DNA of 64,000 bases from Catellatospora sp. IY07-71. GTDB lineage: Bacteria; Actinomycetota; Actinomycetes; Mycobacteriales; Micromonosporaceae. Below, in pieces: positions 9,255-18,367 of the stretch. Within the stretch, counting starts at the first letter, position 1; each line of letters opens with the position of its first letter. A model generated the notes under the pieces. That model had not been told where the DNA came from and did no database searches. It was given only the letters and a program-made list of their open reading frames with translations. The stretch spans positions 3,711,501 to 3,775,500 of the forward strand of contig NZ_AP023360.1 in assembly GCF_018326265.1 (NCBI RefSeq). The letters run 5' to 3'. The position numbers and the translations under genes were made by a program.

Positions 9255-10121
9255 TCAGCAGTTGTTGCTGCGGAAGTCCGAGATCGAGAGACCGCTGTAG
9301 CCGCAGGTGTACGGCGTGAAGCGGGCGTCGTTGTTCAGGTAGCGCTTGAACCAGGAGACCAGGGCGCGCGACAGGGTCGCGTTGCTGGTCTGCGGGAAGA
9401 AGTGGCTGGCGCCGTTGAGCTCGATGTAGCTCTTGGGGCCGCCGAGGGAGTTGTAGAACGGGATCGAGTGCGAGTTGACCGCGGCGATGGTGTCGCTCTC
9501 GCCGCCGACGATCTGCACGGCCTCGTTCAGGCCGCCCCAGGTGGTGTCGAGGTTCCACGGCGCGATCGGCACACCCGCCTTGACCAGGCCGGTGGTGTCG
9601 GCCGCGAGGGCCTCCAGGGTGCCGCCGCCGCCCATGGAGTGGCCGGCGACGCCGCGGCGGCTGCCGTCGACGCGGTCACGCACGGAGCTGGGCGCCGAGT
9701 TCACGGCCCAGTTGAGGGCCGCCAGCAGCTGGCTGCCCCGGCTGGCGGGCTGGTCGTAGATGCTGTTGGTCTCGATGCCGACGACCACGAAGCCCCAGGA
9801 CGCCAGGCGCGGGCCGATCCAGCTGATGCTGGACCAGCGGGCGGTGAAGCCGGGAGAGATCGCGATCACCGGGTAGCGGCCCGAGGTGGTCGGGTAGTAG
9901 GCCACGCCGCCGCCGAAGCCGCTGACGAGGCTGGAGATGTTGTAGGTGGAGACGGAGAAGCTGCCGTTGCCGGTGATGTTGGAGGACGTCGGCGCCTGGC
10001 CGATCTCGTCGGCGTACGCGGGTGCGGCCGCGCCCAGCGCGGTTCCGCCGGCGAGGGCGGTGGCGACGAAGGCGGTGGCGACCAGGCGGGTGAGCCGCCT
10101 GCGGACGGATACTTGCGGCAC
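9255..10121 (-). CDS. Secreted polyester hydrolase, PETase/cutinase-like
   Basis: 288-residue exported alpha/beta hydrolase of the actinobacterial cutinase/PETase group. The signal peptide ends near AAPAYADE (about residue 38). Family marks: FGGGVAYYP, ISPGFTARWSSISWIGPRLA, GFVVVGIETNSIYDQP. The catalytic triad is Ser162 (GHSMGGGG), Asp210 (GGESDT) and His240 (NGASHFF). The substrate-subsite Trp189 (APWNLD) is conserved; the oxyanion position normally Tyr is Phe92. Cys273 and Cys288 sit where the C-terminal disulfide of these enzymes lies (SDFRSNNC ending). GTG 10121 is chosen for its AGGAG at 7-base spacing and the signal peptide it yields. Natural substrate is likely cutin-like or other aliphatic polyester. 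Confidence 0.9.
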   Translation of the reverse strand: MPQVSVRRRLTRLVATAFVATALAGGTALGAAAPAYADEIGQAPTSSNITGNGSFSVSTYNISSLVSGFGGGVAYYPTTSGRYPVIAISPGFTARWSSISWIGPRLASWGFVVVGIETNSIYDQPASRGSQLLAALNWAVNSAPSSVRDRVDGSRRGVAGHSMGGGGTLEALAADTTGLVKAGVPIAPWNLDTTWGGLNEAVQIVGGESDTIAAVNSHSIPFYNSLGGPKSYIELNGASHFFPQTSNATLSRALVSWFKRYLNNDARFTPYTCGYSGLSISDFRSNNC

Positions 10122-10331
10122 TGTTCCACTCCTGACGGTGAGGAACCGGCTCCGTTGCGGCGGTGCCACGGGGGACGGGGAAGCCGGTTGTCGGGCAGTG
10201 GAGCCAGTCTCATCAGCACCGGTGACAGGACGCATCGGCAGAATCGCCGGTCACGCGGCCTGCCTCGGGCGCAGGCACACCGGCCGGTGATGGGCCGGAT
10301 CACCGGTCACGGCCCGCCCGCTTTCACCGAG

Positions 10332-10345
10332 ACATGGAAACATGT
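10332..10345. promoter_or_regulatory. Dyad in the hydrolase/LysR intergenic region
   Basis: ACATG-GAAA-CATGT is a 5-bp inverted repeat with four-base spacer, 56 bases upstream of the lysR-type start, inside an AT-richer stretch. It could be the LysR binding box or an operator for the divergent polyester hydrolase. LysR boxes are usually T-N11-A, so the assignment is tentative. Confidence 0.35.
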
Positions 10346-10401
10346 GCCGATTAGTATCTACAGGTACTTCCGATCAATGATCCTTTGCCGACTGGAGGAC
10401 C

Positions 10402-11370
10402 ATGAACCTGGAGGTACGCCATCTGCGAGTGGTCTGCGCGATCGCCGACACCGGCAGCGTCACCAAGGCCGCCTCGCTGCTCGGGCTCGCCCAGCCCGCC
10501 GTCACCGCGCAGTTGCAGCGCATCGAGCGGGCCCTGGGCGGCCCGCTGTTCGAGCGCGGCCGCCGGGGTGTCACCCCCACCGCCCTCGGCGAGCTGGTGC
10601 TCACCCGCGCCCGGGTGGTGCTGCCCGCGATGAAGGGCCTGCAGGAGGACGCCGCCCGCCTGGCCGGGCAGGTGGTCCGGCCCAACCAGTGGCGCATCGG
10701 CGCGGTGAACGGCCCGATCCTCGGCGGTCTCATGTCGCGCCTGGCCGAGAGCGACGGCACGCAGGTGCTCACCCACCCCTCGCACTGGGCGGACAAGCTG
10801 GCCGAGCTGACGGCGGCGGGCAAACTCGACTTCTGCGTCGTCGGCGTCTGCGGCGACACCGTGCCCGGCGCGCCCGACGACGGGCTGGTCTGGCGGGAGA
10901 TCGCCATCGACGCCATCTTCGTGATGCTGCCCGAGAGCCACCCGCTGGCCGACAGCTGGGAGGTGGACCTGTCCGACCTGGCCGAGGCGCAGTGGGCGAG
11001 CATGCCGGGGGACGGCTGTTTCGGCGACTGCTTCGCCGCCGCGTGCGCGCGGGCCGGGTTCGCCCCGCGCACCATGCACGAGATGGACTTCGGTAACGCC
11101 CTCGACGCGGTGCAGGCCGGCCACGCGGTCGGGCTGTGCAAGGCGACGTTCCGCCGGGTGGACGGGATCGTCACGCTGCCCATCGCGGGCGGGCCGCTGC
11201 GCTGGCGGCACCTGCTCGGCTGGCACCCGCGCGGCGAGGCCGCGGCGTACGGCGAGGCGGTGCTGGCGCACGCCCGTGCGGCGTACGCGGAGTCGGCCGC
11301 CCGCAACCCGCACTATCTGAAGTGGTGCGAGGCCAATCCCCGGTTCGGGCCGCCGCTGCCCATCGCATGA
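10402..11370 (+). CDS. LysR-family transcriptional regulator
   Basis: 322-residue LysR-type regulator. The N-terminal winged helix reads LRVVCAIADTGSVTKAASLLGLAQPAVTAQLQRIERALGGPLFER (residues 8-52), followed by the linker helix and a two-lobed co-inducer domain (ending around residue 300). GGAGG lies just upstream of the ATG. It is divergent from the polyester hydrolase gene across a 280-base region, so it may regulate that enzyme in response to a breakdown product. This is inferred from position only. It is followed at 57 bases by a secreted protease on the same strand. Confidence 0.9.
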   Translation: MNLEVRHLRVVCAIADTGSVTKAASLLGLAQPAVTAQLQRIERALGGPLFERGRRGVTPTALGELVLTRARVVLPAMKGLQEDAARLAGQVVRPNQWRIGAVNGPILGGLMSRLAESDGTQVLTHPSHWADKLAELTAAGKLDFCVVGVCGDTVPGAPDDGLVWREIAIDAIFVMLPESHPLADSWEVDLSDLAEAQWASMPGDGCFGDCFAAACARAGFAPRTMHEMDFGNALDAVQAGHAVGLCKATFRRVDGIVTLPIAGGPLRWRHLLGWHPRGEAAAYGEAVLAHARAAYAESAARNPHYLKWCEANPRFGPPLPIA

Positions 11371-11427
11371 CGTTATGACCCATCAAATATCTGCCGCCAT
11401 CGATGTGGAGTTGCGAAGCTTCGGCCC

Positions 11428-12912
11428 ATGAATCGCAAACTCCTCCACCTCTCCGCGGTGGCAGCCCTCACCCTGGGCGTCACCGCCGCGCTGACCTATC
11501 CGGCGTCGGCCGACACCCGTCCCGAGAGCGCCGCCGACGCGGCCGCGACCGCGGGCGTCTCGCCCGAGGTCTTCCAGGCCATGGCCCGTGACCTCAAGCT
11601 CGACGTCGCCGGGGTCAAGGACCGCCTCGCCAACGAGAACCGGGCGGCCAAGGCCGACCTGTCGCTGCGCAAGTCGCTCGCCGGCACCTACGGCGGCGCC
11701 TGGCTGTCGGCCGACGCCAAGTCGTTCACCGTAGGCGTGACCAGCCAGGCCGAGGCCGCCAAGGTGACCGCCGCCGGCGCCACGCCGAAGCTGGTCAAGC
11801 ACAGCCTGGCCAAGCTCGACGCGGTCAAGGCGCAGCTCGACGCGGTCGCGGCGAAGGCGCCCAAGGCTATCCCCGGCTGGTACGTCGACGTCGCCGCCAA
11901 CACCGTCGTCGTGCTCTCGCGCGGCGCCGACGCGGCCGCGTTCGTCAAGGCCGCGGGGGTGGACGCGAGCGCGGTGCACATCGAGGCCACCACCGAGAAC
12001 CCGGTGCCCTACATCGACGTCATCGGCGGCAACGCGTACTACATCGGCAGCGGCAGCCGCTGCTCGGTCGGCTTCTCGGTGAGCGGCGGCTTCGTCACCG
12101 CCGGCCACTGCGGCAGCACCGGCTCGACCACCACCCAGCCCAGTGGCACGTTCCGCGGTTCCAGCTTCCCCGGCAACGACTACGCCTGGGTGCAGGTGGC
12201 CTCCGGCAACACCCCGCGCGGTCTGGTCAACAACTACGCGGGCGGCACCGTAAGCGTGAACGGCTCCACCGACGCCGCGATCGGCGCCTCGGTCTGCCGC
12301 TCCGGCTCGACCACCGGCTGGCACTGCGGCACCATCCAGGCCCGCAACGCGTCCGTGACCTACTCCCAGGGCACCGTCTCCGGCCTCATCCGCACCAACG
12401 TGTGCGCCGAGCCGGGCGACTCCGGCGGCTCGCTGATCGCGGGCAACCAGGCCCAGGGCGTCACCTCCGGCGGCTCGGGCAACTGCTCGTCGGGCGGCAC
12501 CACCTACTTCCAGCCGGTCAACGAGATCCTGCAGGCCTACGGCCTGACCCTGCTGACCGGCGGCACCACGCCGCCGTCGTCGCCGCCGCCCGGCGGTGGG
12601 GGCTGCTCGGGCTACGAGTTCACCCGCACCGGCTCGCTGTCCAGCGGCGGCAGCGTCTACCAGCCGGACAACAGCTACTACCAGTCGACCGTCTCGGGCA
12701 CCCACCGCGGCTGCCTGGCCGGCCCGTCCGGCACCGACTTCGACCTGTACCTGCAGAAGTGGAACGGCTCGGCGTGGGCCAACGTGGCCTCCGGCACGAC
12801 GTCGGCCAGCTCGGAGTCGATCACCTACTCCGGCACCGCGGGCTACTACCGCTACCGGGTGCACGCGTACAGCGGCTCGGGCAGCTACACGCTCGGCTTC
12901 AGCAACCCGTGA
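11428..12912 (+). CDS. Secreted S1-family serine protease (streptogrisin/alpha-lytic type) with C-terminal PPC-like domain
   Basis: 494-residue exported protease. Signal peptide to about residue 28 (PASADT); a ~165-residue alpha-lytic pro-domain (KSLAGTYGGAWL, HIEATTENPVP) that would fold and then be removed; and a chymotrypsin-like catalytic domain with His227 (TAGHCG), Asp251 (NDYAWV) and Ser332 (GDSGGS). Cys pairs around each catalytic residue match streptogrisins. A Pro-rich linker (TTPPSSPPPGGGG) leads to a ~90-residue domain (FTRTGSLSSGGS...DFDLYLQKW...YYRYRV) resembling the bacterial pre-peptidase C-terminal domain, which is often cleaved off secreted proteases. Its role is extracellular protein degradation. 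A strong palindromic terminator follows. Confidence 0.93.
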   Translation: MNRKLLHLSAVAALTLGVTAALTYPASADTRPESAADAAATAGVSPEVFQAMARDLKLDVAGVKDRLANENRAAKADLSLRKSLAGTYGGAWLSADAKSFTVGVTSQAEAAKVTAAGATPKLVKHSLAKLDAVKAQLDAVAAKAPKAIPGWYVDVAANTVVVLSRGADAAAFVKAAGVDASAVHIEATTENPVPYIDVIGGNAYYIGSGSRCSVGFSVSGGFVTAGHCGSTGSTTTQPSGTFRGSSFPGNDYAWVQVASGNTPRGLVNNYAGGTVSVNGSTDAAIGASVCRSGSTTGWHCGTIQARNASVTYSQGTVSGLIRTNVCAEPGDSGGSLIAGNQAQGVTSGGSGNCSSGGTTYFQPVNEILQAYGLTLLTGGTTPPSSPPPGGGGCSGYEFTRTGSLSSGGSVYQPDNSYYQSTVSGTHRGCLAGPSGTDFDLYLQKWNGSAWANVASGTTSASSESITYSGTAGYYRYRVHAYSGSGSYTLGFSNP

Positions 12913-12931
12913 CAGCCTGAACCCCGCATCG

Positions 12932-12963
12932 GGGCCCGTACGTGCCGCGGCACGTACGGGCCC
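12932..12963. terminator. 32-bp perfect palindrome between convergent genes
   Basis: GGGCCCGTACGTGCC followed by its exact complement centred at 12947/12948. It lies 19 bases after the protease stop and 18 bases before the stop of the convergent glycosidase, so it can serve both. No T-run, as usual in actinomycetes. Confidence 0.85.
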
Positions 12964-12981
12964 TCCTCATTCAGCCGCCGC

Positions 12982-15072
12982 TCAGCGCGTGGTGCAGAGC
13001 ATGCCGTTGACCGTGAAGCGGGGCGGCTCCGGGTTGGGGCCCTGGTAGTTGCCCACGAAGCCGACGTTCACGCTGGCGCCGGGCGCGATCAGGCGGTTCC
13101 AGTCCACGTTGGTCACCTTGACCGTGCCGCCGGTCTGCGACCAGTTCGCGTTCCAGCCGCTGCCGAACTGCTGCCAGGTGGTCGGCCAGTCGAAGGCGAG
13201 CGTCCAGCCGTCCATCGGCGCGGTGCCGGTGTTGACGATGTCGACGCTGCCCACGAACCCGTTGCCCCAGTCGTTGTCGTCGTTGTACGCCACCGCGCAG
13301 GTGGACGTCGCGGGCGTGACCGTCGAGAAGAGCACCGGCGGGGAGGCCCAGGAGACCTTGCCGGAGCCGTCGCGTGCGATCACGTTGGCGGTGTACGTGG
13401 TGCCCGGCGTGAGGTTGCCGACGGTGAACGTGGTGCCGGTGGTCTCGCCCCACTGCTCGGTGACGGTGCCGTGCTGCCGGTGGATCTCGTACTTCAGCCC
13501 GCTGCCGGCCGACGCGGGCCAGGTCAGCGTGGCCGACCGGTCGGTGATCGCCGACGCGGCGGGGCGGCCGGGCGCGGCCGGGCCGGACAGCGCCGCCGCC
13601 GGGCGCAGCACCAGCGTGGTGATCGAGTACGGCGGCAGGGTGACCGCGGCCGCCGTGCCGGTGCCGGTGCTGATCGCGGTGTCGCCGTTGCCGTAGCGCA
13701 GCACCTGCGCCGAGGCCGCGGGCGTGTATCCGGCGTAGGAGAGGCTGACCTGCTTGGCCGCGGCCGGGTCCTCGTTGAGCAGCATGACCGCGAGCCCGCC
13801 GTCGGCCCGCCGCGCCGCGTGCGCCTTGACCGCCGGGTCGCTGGCGCCCGCCCGGACGAACTGGTCGCCGGGCCGGGCGAAGCGGGAGACCATGCCCAGC
13901 GCGTAGTACGGCGCGAACGGGGTGTTGAGGGCGGGCTGGCAGGTCGCGCCGTCGGCGGTGCAGTTGCCCGAGGACAGCAGGCCCCAGTCGCCGTAGTCGG
14001 TCTGCCCGGCGTACTCGCCGATGGTGCCGATGCCGTTGCGCACGTTCCACCAGTTCACGGTGAGCACGCCGCGGGCGATCAGGGCGGCGTACACGTCGGC
14101 GGCGAACAGCGCGCCGGGCTGCGTGTTCATGCCCTGGGTCATGTTGATCTCGGTGACCGCGACGCCGAGGTCGCGGCCCACCTGCTGCCGGATCTGGCGG
14201 TGCAGCAGGTCGATGGCGACCGGCATCCGGTCCACCCGGGCCATGGCCTCGGCCGCGCTGCCGCCGCCGGCGTAGAAGTGCAGGATCACGTAGTCGATGT
14301 CGTCGCCCGCGATGTCCAGCACGACCTGGTTCCACGGTCCGGCGTCCCCGGCGGCGGTGATGCCGTCGGGCCACTCGCCGGGCGTGGTCAGCACCGCACC
14401 GATCTTGATGCTGGGGTCGACGGCCTTCATCGCGCGGGAGTACTCCACCACGTGGCGGGCGTACTCGGCCGGGCTCTTGTCGGCGTGGTCGTCGGCCTCC
14501 CACGGCGAGCCGTAGCGGCCGTTGCCGTAGTTCTCGTTGCCGATCTCCCACAGCTTGACCGCGTAGTCGTGCTCGACGTTGGCGTGGCGCACCCAGTCGG
14601 CGGCCTCCTGGGCGGTGCCGGTGCCGTAGTTGGCGGTGACGATCGCCTGCGCCCCGGCCCGGCGTACCCCGGCCATGAAGGTGGCGAAGTCGGTGTTCGG
14701 GGCGACGTAGCCGCCGGGGGCGGTGTGGTCGCGCCAGTGGTAGATGTCGGAGTACGAGCCGCCGGGGTAGCGCATGAGCCGCGCCCCGGCGTCCTTGAGC
14801 AGGTCGGCCGTCTCGTCGCTGCCCAGGTGGGTGTCCCAGATCGCGTGGTTGACGCCGACGGCGGTGTCGCTGACGGTCTCCCAGCCGCCCCGCACGTTGA
14901 CCGTGACGCGCACGGGCGCGTCCTCGGCGGCGGCGGGGGAGGCCGCGGCCAGGCCGGACGCGGCGAGCACGGCGGACAGGGCGAGCGCGGCCCGGCGGGT
15001 GCCGGGGCGGCGGGAGCGGAGCGGGTCGGGCGGGCCGGCCGAGGCGGGGGCTCCGGCGGGGGTCGGTGACAC
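12982..15072 (-). CDS. Secreted alpha-L-arabinofuranosidase-like glycosidase (clan GH-A) with Fn3 and CBM2
   Basis: 696-residue secreted enzyme. Signal peptide (about 1-50, ASPAAAED). The catalytic TIM barrel has RYPGGSYSDIYHW typical of GH51-like arabinofuranosidases; Glu180 in LWEIGNENYG is the acid/base candidate and Glu309 in VAVTEINMT the nucleophile candidate. A beta-sandwich follows (to about 500), then an Fn3 domain (~505-595, SATLTWPASAGSGLKYEIHR) and a C-terminal family 2 cellulose-binding module (~597-696; CAVAYNDDNDWGNGF, WNANWSQTGG, terminal MLCTTR). It likely releases arabinose from hemicellulose while bound to cellulose; exact GH family uncertain. GTG 15072 follows GAGGAG at 6 bases; the open frame upstream is not protein-like. 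Confidence 0.85.
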   Translation of the reverse strand: MSPTPAGAPASAGPPDPLRSRRPGTRRAALALSAVLAASGLAAASPAAAEDAPVRVTVNVRGGWETVSDTAVGVNHAIWDTHLGSDETADLLKDAGARLMRYPGGSYSDIYHWRDHTAPGGYVAPNTDFATFMAGVRRAGAQAIVTANYGTGTAQEAADWVRHANVEHDYAVKLWEIGNENYGNGRYGSPWEADDHADKSPAEYARHVVEYSRAMKAVDPSIKIGAVLTTPGEWPDGITAAGDAGPWNQVVLDIAGDDIDYVILHFYAGGGSAAEAMARVDRMPVAIDLLHRQIRQQVGRDLGVAVTEINMTQGMNTQPGALFAADVYAALIARGVLTVNWWNVRNGIGTIGEYAGQTDYGDWGLLSSGNCTADGATCQPALNTPFAPYYALGMVSRFARPGDQFVRAGASDPAVKAHAARRADGGLAVMLLNEDPAAAKQVSLSYAGYTPAASAQVLRYGNGDTAISTGTGTAAAVTLPPYSITTLVLRPAAALSGPAAPGRPAASAITDRSATLTWPASAGSGLKYEIHRQHGTVTEQWGETTGTTFTVGNLTPGTTYTANVIARDGSGKVSWASPPVLFSTVTPATSTCAVAYNDDNDWGNGFVGSVDIVNTGTAPMDGWTLAFDWPTTWQQFGSGWNANWSQTGGTVKVTNVDWNRLIAPGASVNVGFVGNYQGPNPEPPRFTVNGMLCTTR

Positions 15073-15273
15073 AGGGGTCTCCTCAGGGATGAGGCTGTGC
15101 ACGCGGCGCGCGGCGACGGCAGTCCCGGACCCTGCCCGCCGGGCGCGGACGCGCGCGCAGCAAGCGTGGTGTAACGGCGGGAGGCTGCCTTCCTCGACCG
15201 CCTTGATCCGGCTCCCGGGCCGGTGAGCAACGTACCACTCCAGGCATAATCTTGAATACATCGAGGGGGAGGG

Positions 15274-15633
15274 GTGGTGCCGGTGCTGCCTGAGCCGGTC
15301 TGGCCGGTGGTGATCCTGGCGCTGATCCAGCTGGGTGACGCGGTGCTGTGCGTCAGGCCGGTGCGCTTCGTGGCCGAGTGCCTGGAGGGCGTCCGCTTCC
15401 CGCACCGGCTGTGGCGGCTGCTGCCGCCGCTCAAGCTCGCCGCGGCGGCGGGGCTGCTGGCGGGCATCGTGGTGCCGTACCTCGGGGTGCTGACGTGCGC
15501 CGCGCTGGTGGCGTACTTCCTGGTCGCGATCTTCATGCACGTGCGGGCCCGGGACTTCGGCCGTCATCTGTTCGTCAACGCGCTGGGCATGCTCTTCCTG
15601 TGCGTCGCCGTCGGCGTCTACAGCTTCCTCTAG
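15274..15633 (+). CDS. Small DoxX-like membrane protein
   Basis: 119-residue protein with four predicted membrane spans (about 7-24, 46-66, 68-90, 97-118) and the DoxX-like layout, including a conserved Arg-rich first loop (LCVRPVRFVAECLEG) and MHVRARDF before the last span. DoxX-family proteins are small inner-membrane proteins linked to quinol or thiol redox in other organisms; no specific role can be assigned here. GTG 15274 has GAGGGGGAGGG immediately upstream. A CATAAT-like -10 lies about 30 bases upstream, so the leader is short. Confidence 0.65.
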   Translation: MVPVLPEPVWPVVILALIQLGDAVLCVRPVRFVAECLEGVRFPHRLWRLLPPLKLAAAAGLLAGIVVPYLGVLTCAALVAYFLVAIFMHVRARDFGRHLFVNALGMLFLCVAVGVYSFL

Positions 15634-15752
15634 TTGCCTTATTCCCGACGTGCGGTGCATCATCCGGTACGCGTGATTTGCTCGCTTTCCCCGGTTCGTC
15701 GGTTAGGCTGGCAGCTCATTTGCCCGCAGCCGTGAACCCGGAGGAGGGCTTC

Positions 15753-17786
15753 GTGACACCGCTGTCAGTGGTCGGCGTGCCTGTTTGGCGGCGCGTGGCC
15801 GCCGTACCGACGGCACTTTCCGTGATCGCGATCACACTGTTCGTGCTGACGATGGGCCAGGTGCCGCCCGCCGCGCAGAAGACCCCGTTCTGGGTCATGT
15901 CCGCACTGGCGCTGGCCGCCGCCGCGGTCACCTACGTGCCCGTGGGCAGGCCCCTGCGCGGCGTCGTGGTCAGCCCGTCGCTCGTGTTCACCTTCGCGAT
16001 CCTGCTCTGCTGGGACCTGGGCCCCGCCATCGCCGTGCAGGCGCTCGCCGTCACCGTGATAGCGGTACGCGCCCGCCAGCGGGTGCGGCACGCCGTGCTC
16101 AGCGGCGCCCGCTACGCCGTCGCGTTCGGCGCCGCCTACCTCGTGCTGCTGATCGGCGAGCCGGACCCGTTCCAGGGCGGCTCGCTGGCCGACCTGGCGA
16201 GCGACACCCTCGCCGTCGCGCTCGCGGCCGTCACCTTCACCGCCGTGTACGGCGTGGCCGTGCTGCTCACCGCACCCGACGCGCTGCCGTCCTCCGGCAG
16301 CCTGCGCTACCGCCTGGCCGCCGTGCGCGACCCCGCCGTGCACGTCACCGCGCTGACCATGCTCAGCCCCGTGCTCGCCGTCACCGGCCACGTCAGCCTC
16401 GGCTTCGTGCCCCTGGTGATCATGCCGCTCTACGCCGTGCAGCGCATGGCCCGCCTGTCCCAGGAGCGCCGCCGCGCCGCGCACACCGACGACCTCACCG
16501 GTCTCGGCAACCGCACCGGCCTGCACGCCGCGTACGCCCGCCGCCAGGCCCTCCCGGCCGCCCGCCGCCGCGGCCCGGCGCTGCTCGTCATGGACCTGGA
16601 CGGGTTCAAGTACGTCAACGACGCCCTCGGCCACGACACCGGCGATCGGCTGCTCACCGCCTTCGCCGAACGCCTGCGCGCCGCGCTGCCCGAGGGCGCG
16701 TACGCCGCGCGGCTCGGCGGCGACGAGTTCGCCGTGCTGCTCGACGAGCGCGACAGCGGCTGCGCCTGGCGGGCCGCCGAGCAGATCAGCGCCGCGGTCG
16801 ACGGCCCGGTCAGCCTCAGCGGCCTGGAGGTCGAGGTGGCCGCCGCCGTCGGCGTCGCGGTCAGCCCGCAGCACGGCGACGACTTCGTCACCCTGCTCCG
16901 CCACGCCGACATCGCCATGTACGACGCCAAGCGCGACAACACCGGGGTGGCCCTCTACCAGGCCGGCACCGACCGGCACGCGCAGCGCCTGGAACTGCTC
17001 GACCAGGTGCGCCACGCGCTCGTCACCGGCGACCGCGAGGCGATCACGCTGCACTACCAGCCGCAGGCCGACCTGATCACCGGCCGCGTCGTCGGCGTCG
17101 AGGCGCTGCTGCGCTACCGCGGCCCCGACGGCGAGCCGGTGTCCCCGGCCACGCTGATCCCGATGATCGAGCACACCCCGGTCATGCACCAGCTCACCGA
17201 CCGCATCGTCGACGACGCCGTCGCCCAGGCGGGCCGCTGGCGTGCGGCCGGGCTGAGCCTGCGTACCTCCATCAACGTGAGCATCCGCGACCTGCTCCGC
17301 GACGACCTCGTCGAGCGGCTGCGCGGCCGCCTCGCCGAGCACCGGGTGCCGCCGCACCTGCTCCAGCTGGAGATAACCGAGAGCGCCCTCATGGCCGACC
17401 CCACCCGCGCCCTGCGCACCATCAAGGCGCTGCGGGAACTCGGCGTCGGCCTGGCCCTGGACGACTTCGGCACCGGCTTCTCCTCGCTGCAGCACCTGCG
17501 CGAGATACCGCTCGACGAGATCAAGATCGACCGCTCGTTCGTGTCGGGCATGACCACCAACCGCCACGACAGCGCCATCGTCTCCTCGGTCGTCGCGTTG
17601 GCCCGCACCCTGGGCCTGCGCACCGTCGCCGAGGGCATCGAGGACGCGCCCACCCGCCACCGCCTGCGCGCCGCCGGCTGCTCCCTCATGCAGGGCTACC
17701 TGCTCGCGCCCGCACTCCCCGCCGACGCCATCCCGCAACTGGTCGCCGACGCCGCCGCCGCCCGCATCCCCACCCTCACCCCCTAA
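15753..17786 (+). CDS. Membrane GGDEF-EAL bifunctional cyclic-di-GMP protein
   Basis: 677-residue signalling protein. The first ~230 residues contain about seven to eight membrane spans (MASE-like sensory region). The GGDEF domain begins HTDDLTGLGNRTGL and has an intact GGDEF active loop (ARLGGDEFAVLL). The EAL domain has VEALLRYR, SINVSIRDL, EITESALM, LDDFGTGFSSLQHL, IKIDRSFV and MQGYLLA, so all metal and catalytic positions of active phosphodiesterases appear present. It could therefore both make and degrade c-di-GMP. GTG 15753 follows GGAGGAGGGC. In actinomycetes c-di-GMP controls development through BldD. The stop codon lies inside a repeat. Confidence 0.9.
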   Translation: MTPLSVVGVPVWRRVAAVPTALSVIAITLFVLTMGQVPPAAQKTPFWVMSALALAAAAVTYVPVGRPLRGVVVSPSLVFTFAILLCWDLGPAIAVQALAVTVIAVRARQRVRHAVLSGARYAVAFGAAYLVLLIGEPDPFQGGSLADLASDTLAVALAAVTFTAVYGVAVLLTAPDALPSSGSLRYRLAAVRDPAVHVTALTMLSPVLAVTGHVSLGFVPLVIMPLYAVQRMARLSQERRRAAHTDDLTGLGNRTGLHAAYARRQALPAARRRGPALLVMDLDGFKYVNDALGHDTGDRLLTAFAERLRAALPEGAYAARLGGDEFAVLLDERDSGCAWRAAEQISAAVDGPVSLSGLEVEVAAAVGVAVSPQHGDDFVTLLRHADIAMYDAKRDNTGVALYQAGTDRHAQRLELLDQVRHALVTGDREAITLHYQPQADLITGRVVGVEALLRYRGPDGEPVSPATLIPMIEHTPVMHQLTDRIVDDAVAQAGRWRAAGLSLRTSINVSIRDLLRDDLVERLRGRLAEHRVPPHLLQLEITESALMADPTRALRTIKALRELGVGLALDDFGTGFSSLQHLREIPLDEIKIDRSFVSGMTTNRHDSAIVSSVVALARTLGLRTVAEGIEDAPTRHRLRAAGCSLMQGYLLAPALPADAIPQLVADAAAARIPTLTP

Positions 17787-17837
17787 GGAAGGGCACCTTC
17801 TTAACGTTTTCCGTAGAGGAAGGGCACCTTCTCAACC
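17785..17837. repeat. Two direct copies of the AAGGAAGGGCACCTTCT repeat
   Basis: Copy 1 (17785-17806) and copy 2 (17816-17837) share GGAAGGGCACCTTCT followed by (T/C)AAC, 31 bases apart. The first copy starts inside the TAA stop of the GGDEF-EAL gene. The same unit forms both arms of the hairpin at 9198-9246. Each unit is itself a weak palindrome (AAGG-GCA-CCTT) and could fold at the ends of the convergent genes. Confidence 0.8.
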
Positions 17838-17851
17838 CTCACCGGCGGGTG

Positions 17852-18247
17852 TCAGCGTTTCCGCACGAACTTGACCTGATGGCCGTCGGGGTCGCGGACC
17901 CACGCGTAACGGAGCCGCCCGTCGGGCGAGTCCGCCGGAGCCGCGACGCTCGCCGCACCGGCCGCCATCGCCTGCTGATAGAACGCGTCGGGGTCGGCGC
18001 ACCACAGCACGAGCTCGGTGGACGGCTCGCCGCCCGGCACGACACCGAGACCGGCCAGCTCGTTGGCGACCCGGGCCGCGGTGAGTCCGATGCGCACACC
18101 GGCGGCCTCGACCTCCACGTGCGCGATCGGACCGGCGGAGGGCGCACGGAACGCCTCCGCCAGTCCCAGCGCGGTGTAGAAGGCGAGACAGGCCTCCACC
18201 TCCACGCAGAAGAGGTTGACCTGGACTCCGGTCACGGTCGTCGTCAT
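17852..18247 (-). CDS. VOC-superfamily (glyoxalase-like) protein
   Basis: 131-residue protein with the paired beta-alpha-beta-beta-beta units of the vicinal oxygen chelate fold: NLFCVEVEACLAFYTALGL at the start, and the terminal YAWVRDPDGHQVKFV. Members include glyoxalases, dioxygenases, and fosfomycin or bleomycin resistance proteins. The metal-ligand pattern is incomplete, so binding or resistance roles are as likely as catalysis. The gene is convergent with the GGDEF-EAL gene. Confidence 0.8.
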   Translation of the reverse strand: MTTTVTGVQVNLFCVEVEACLAFYTALGLAEAFRAPSAGPIAHVEVEAAGVRIGLTAARVANELAGLGVVPGGEPSTELVLWCADPDAFYQQAMAAGAASVAAPADSPDGRLRYAWVRDPDGHQVKFVRKR

Positions 18248-18367
18248 CCGGCGACCCTAGCCCGTTGCGGCGGTCGGGGCGTCCTGCCCGGCCGGGGTGG
18301 CGGCACCTGCCGGGCTCCGGCCGAGGTCTGGCTGCTCGACAGCGGCTTCACCCTGTACCCGGCGCGG

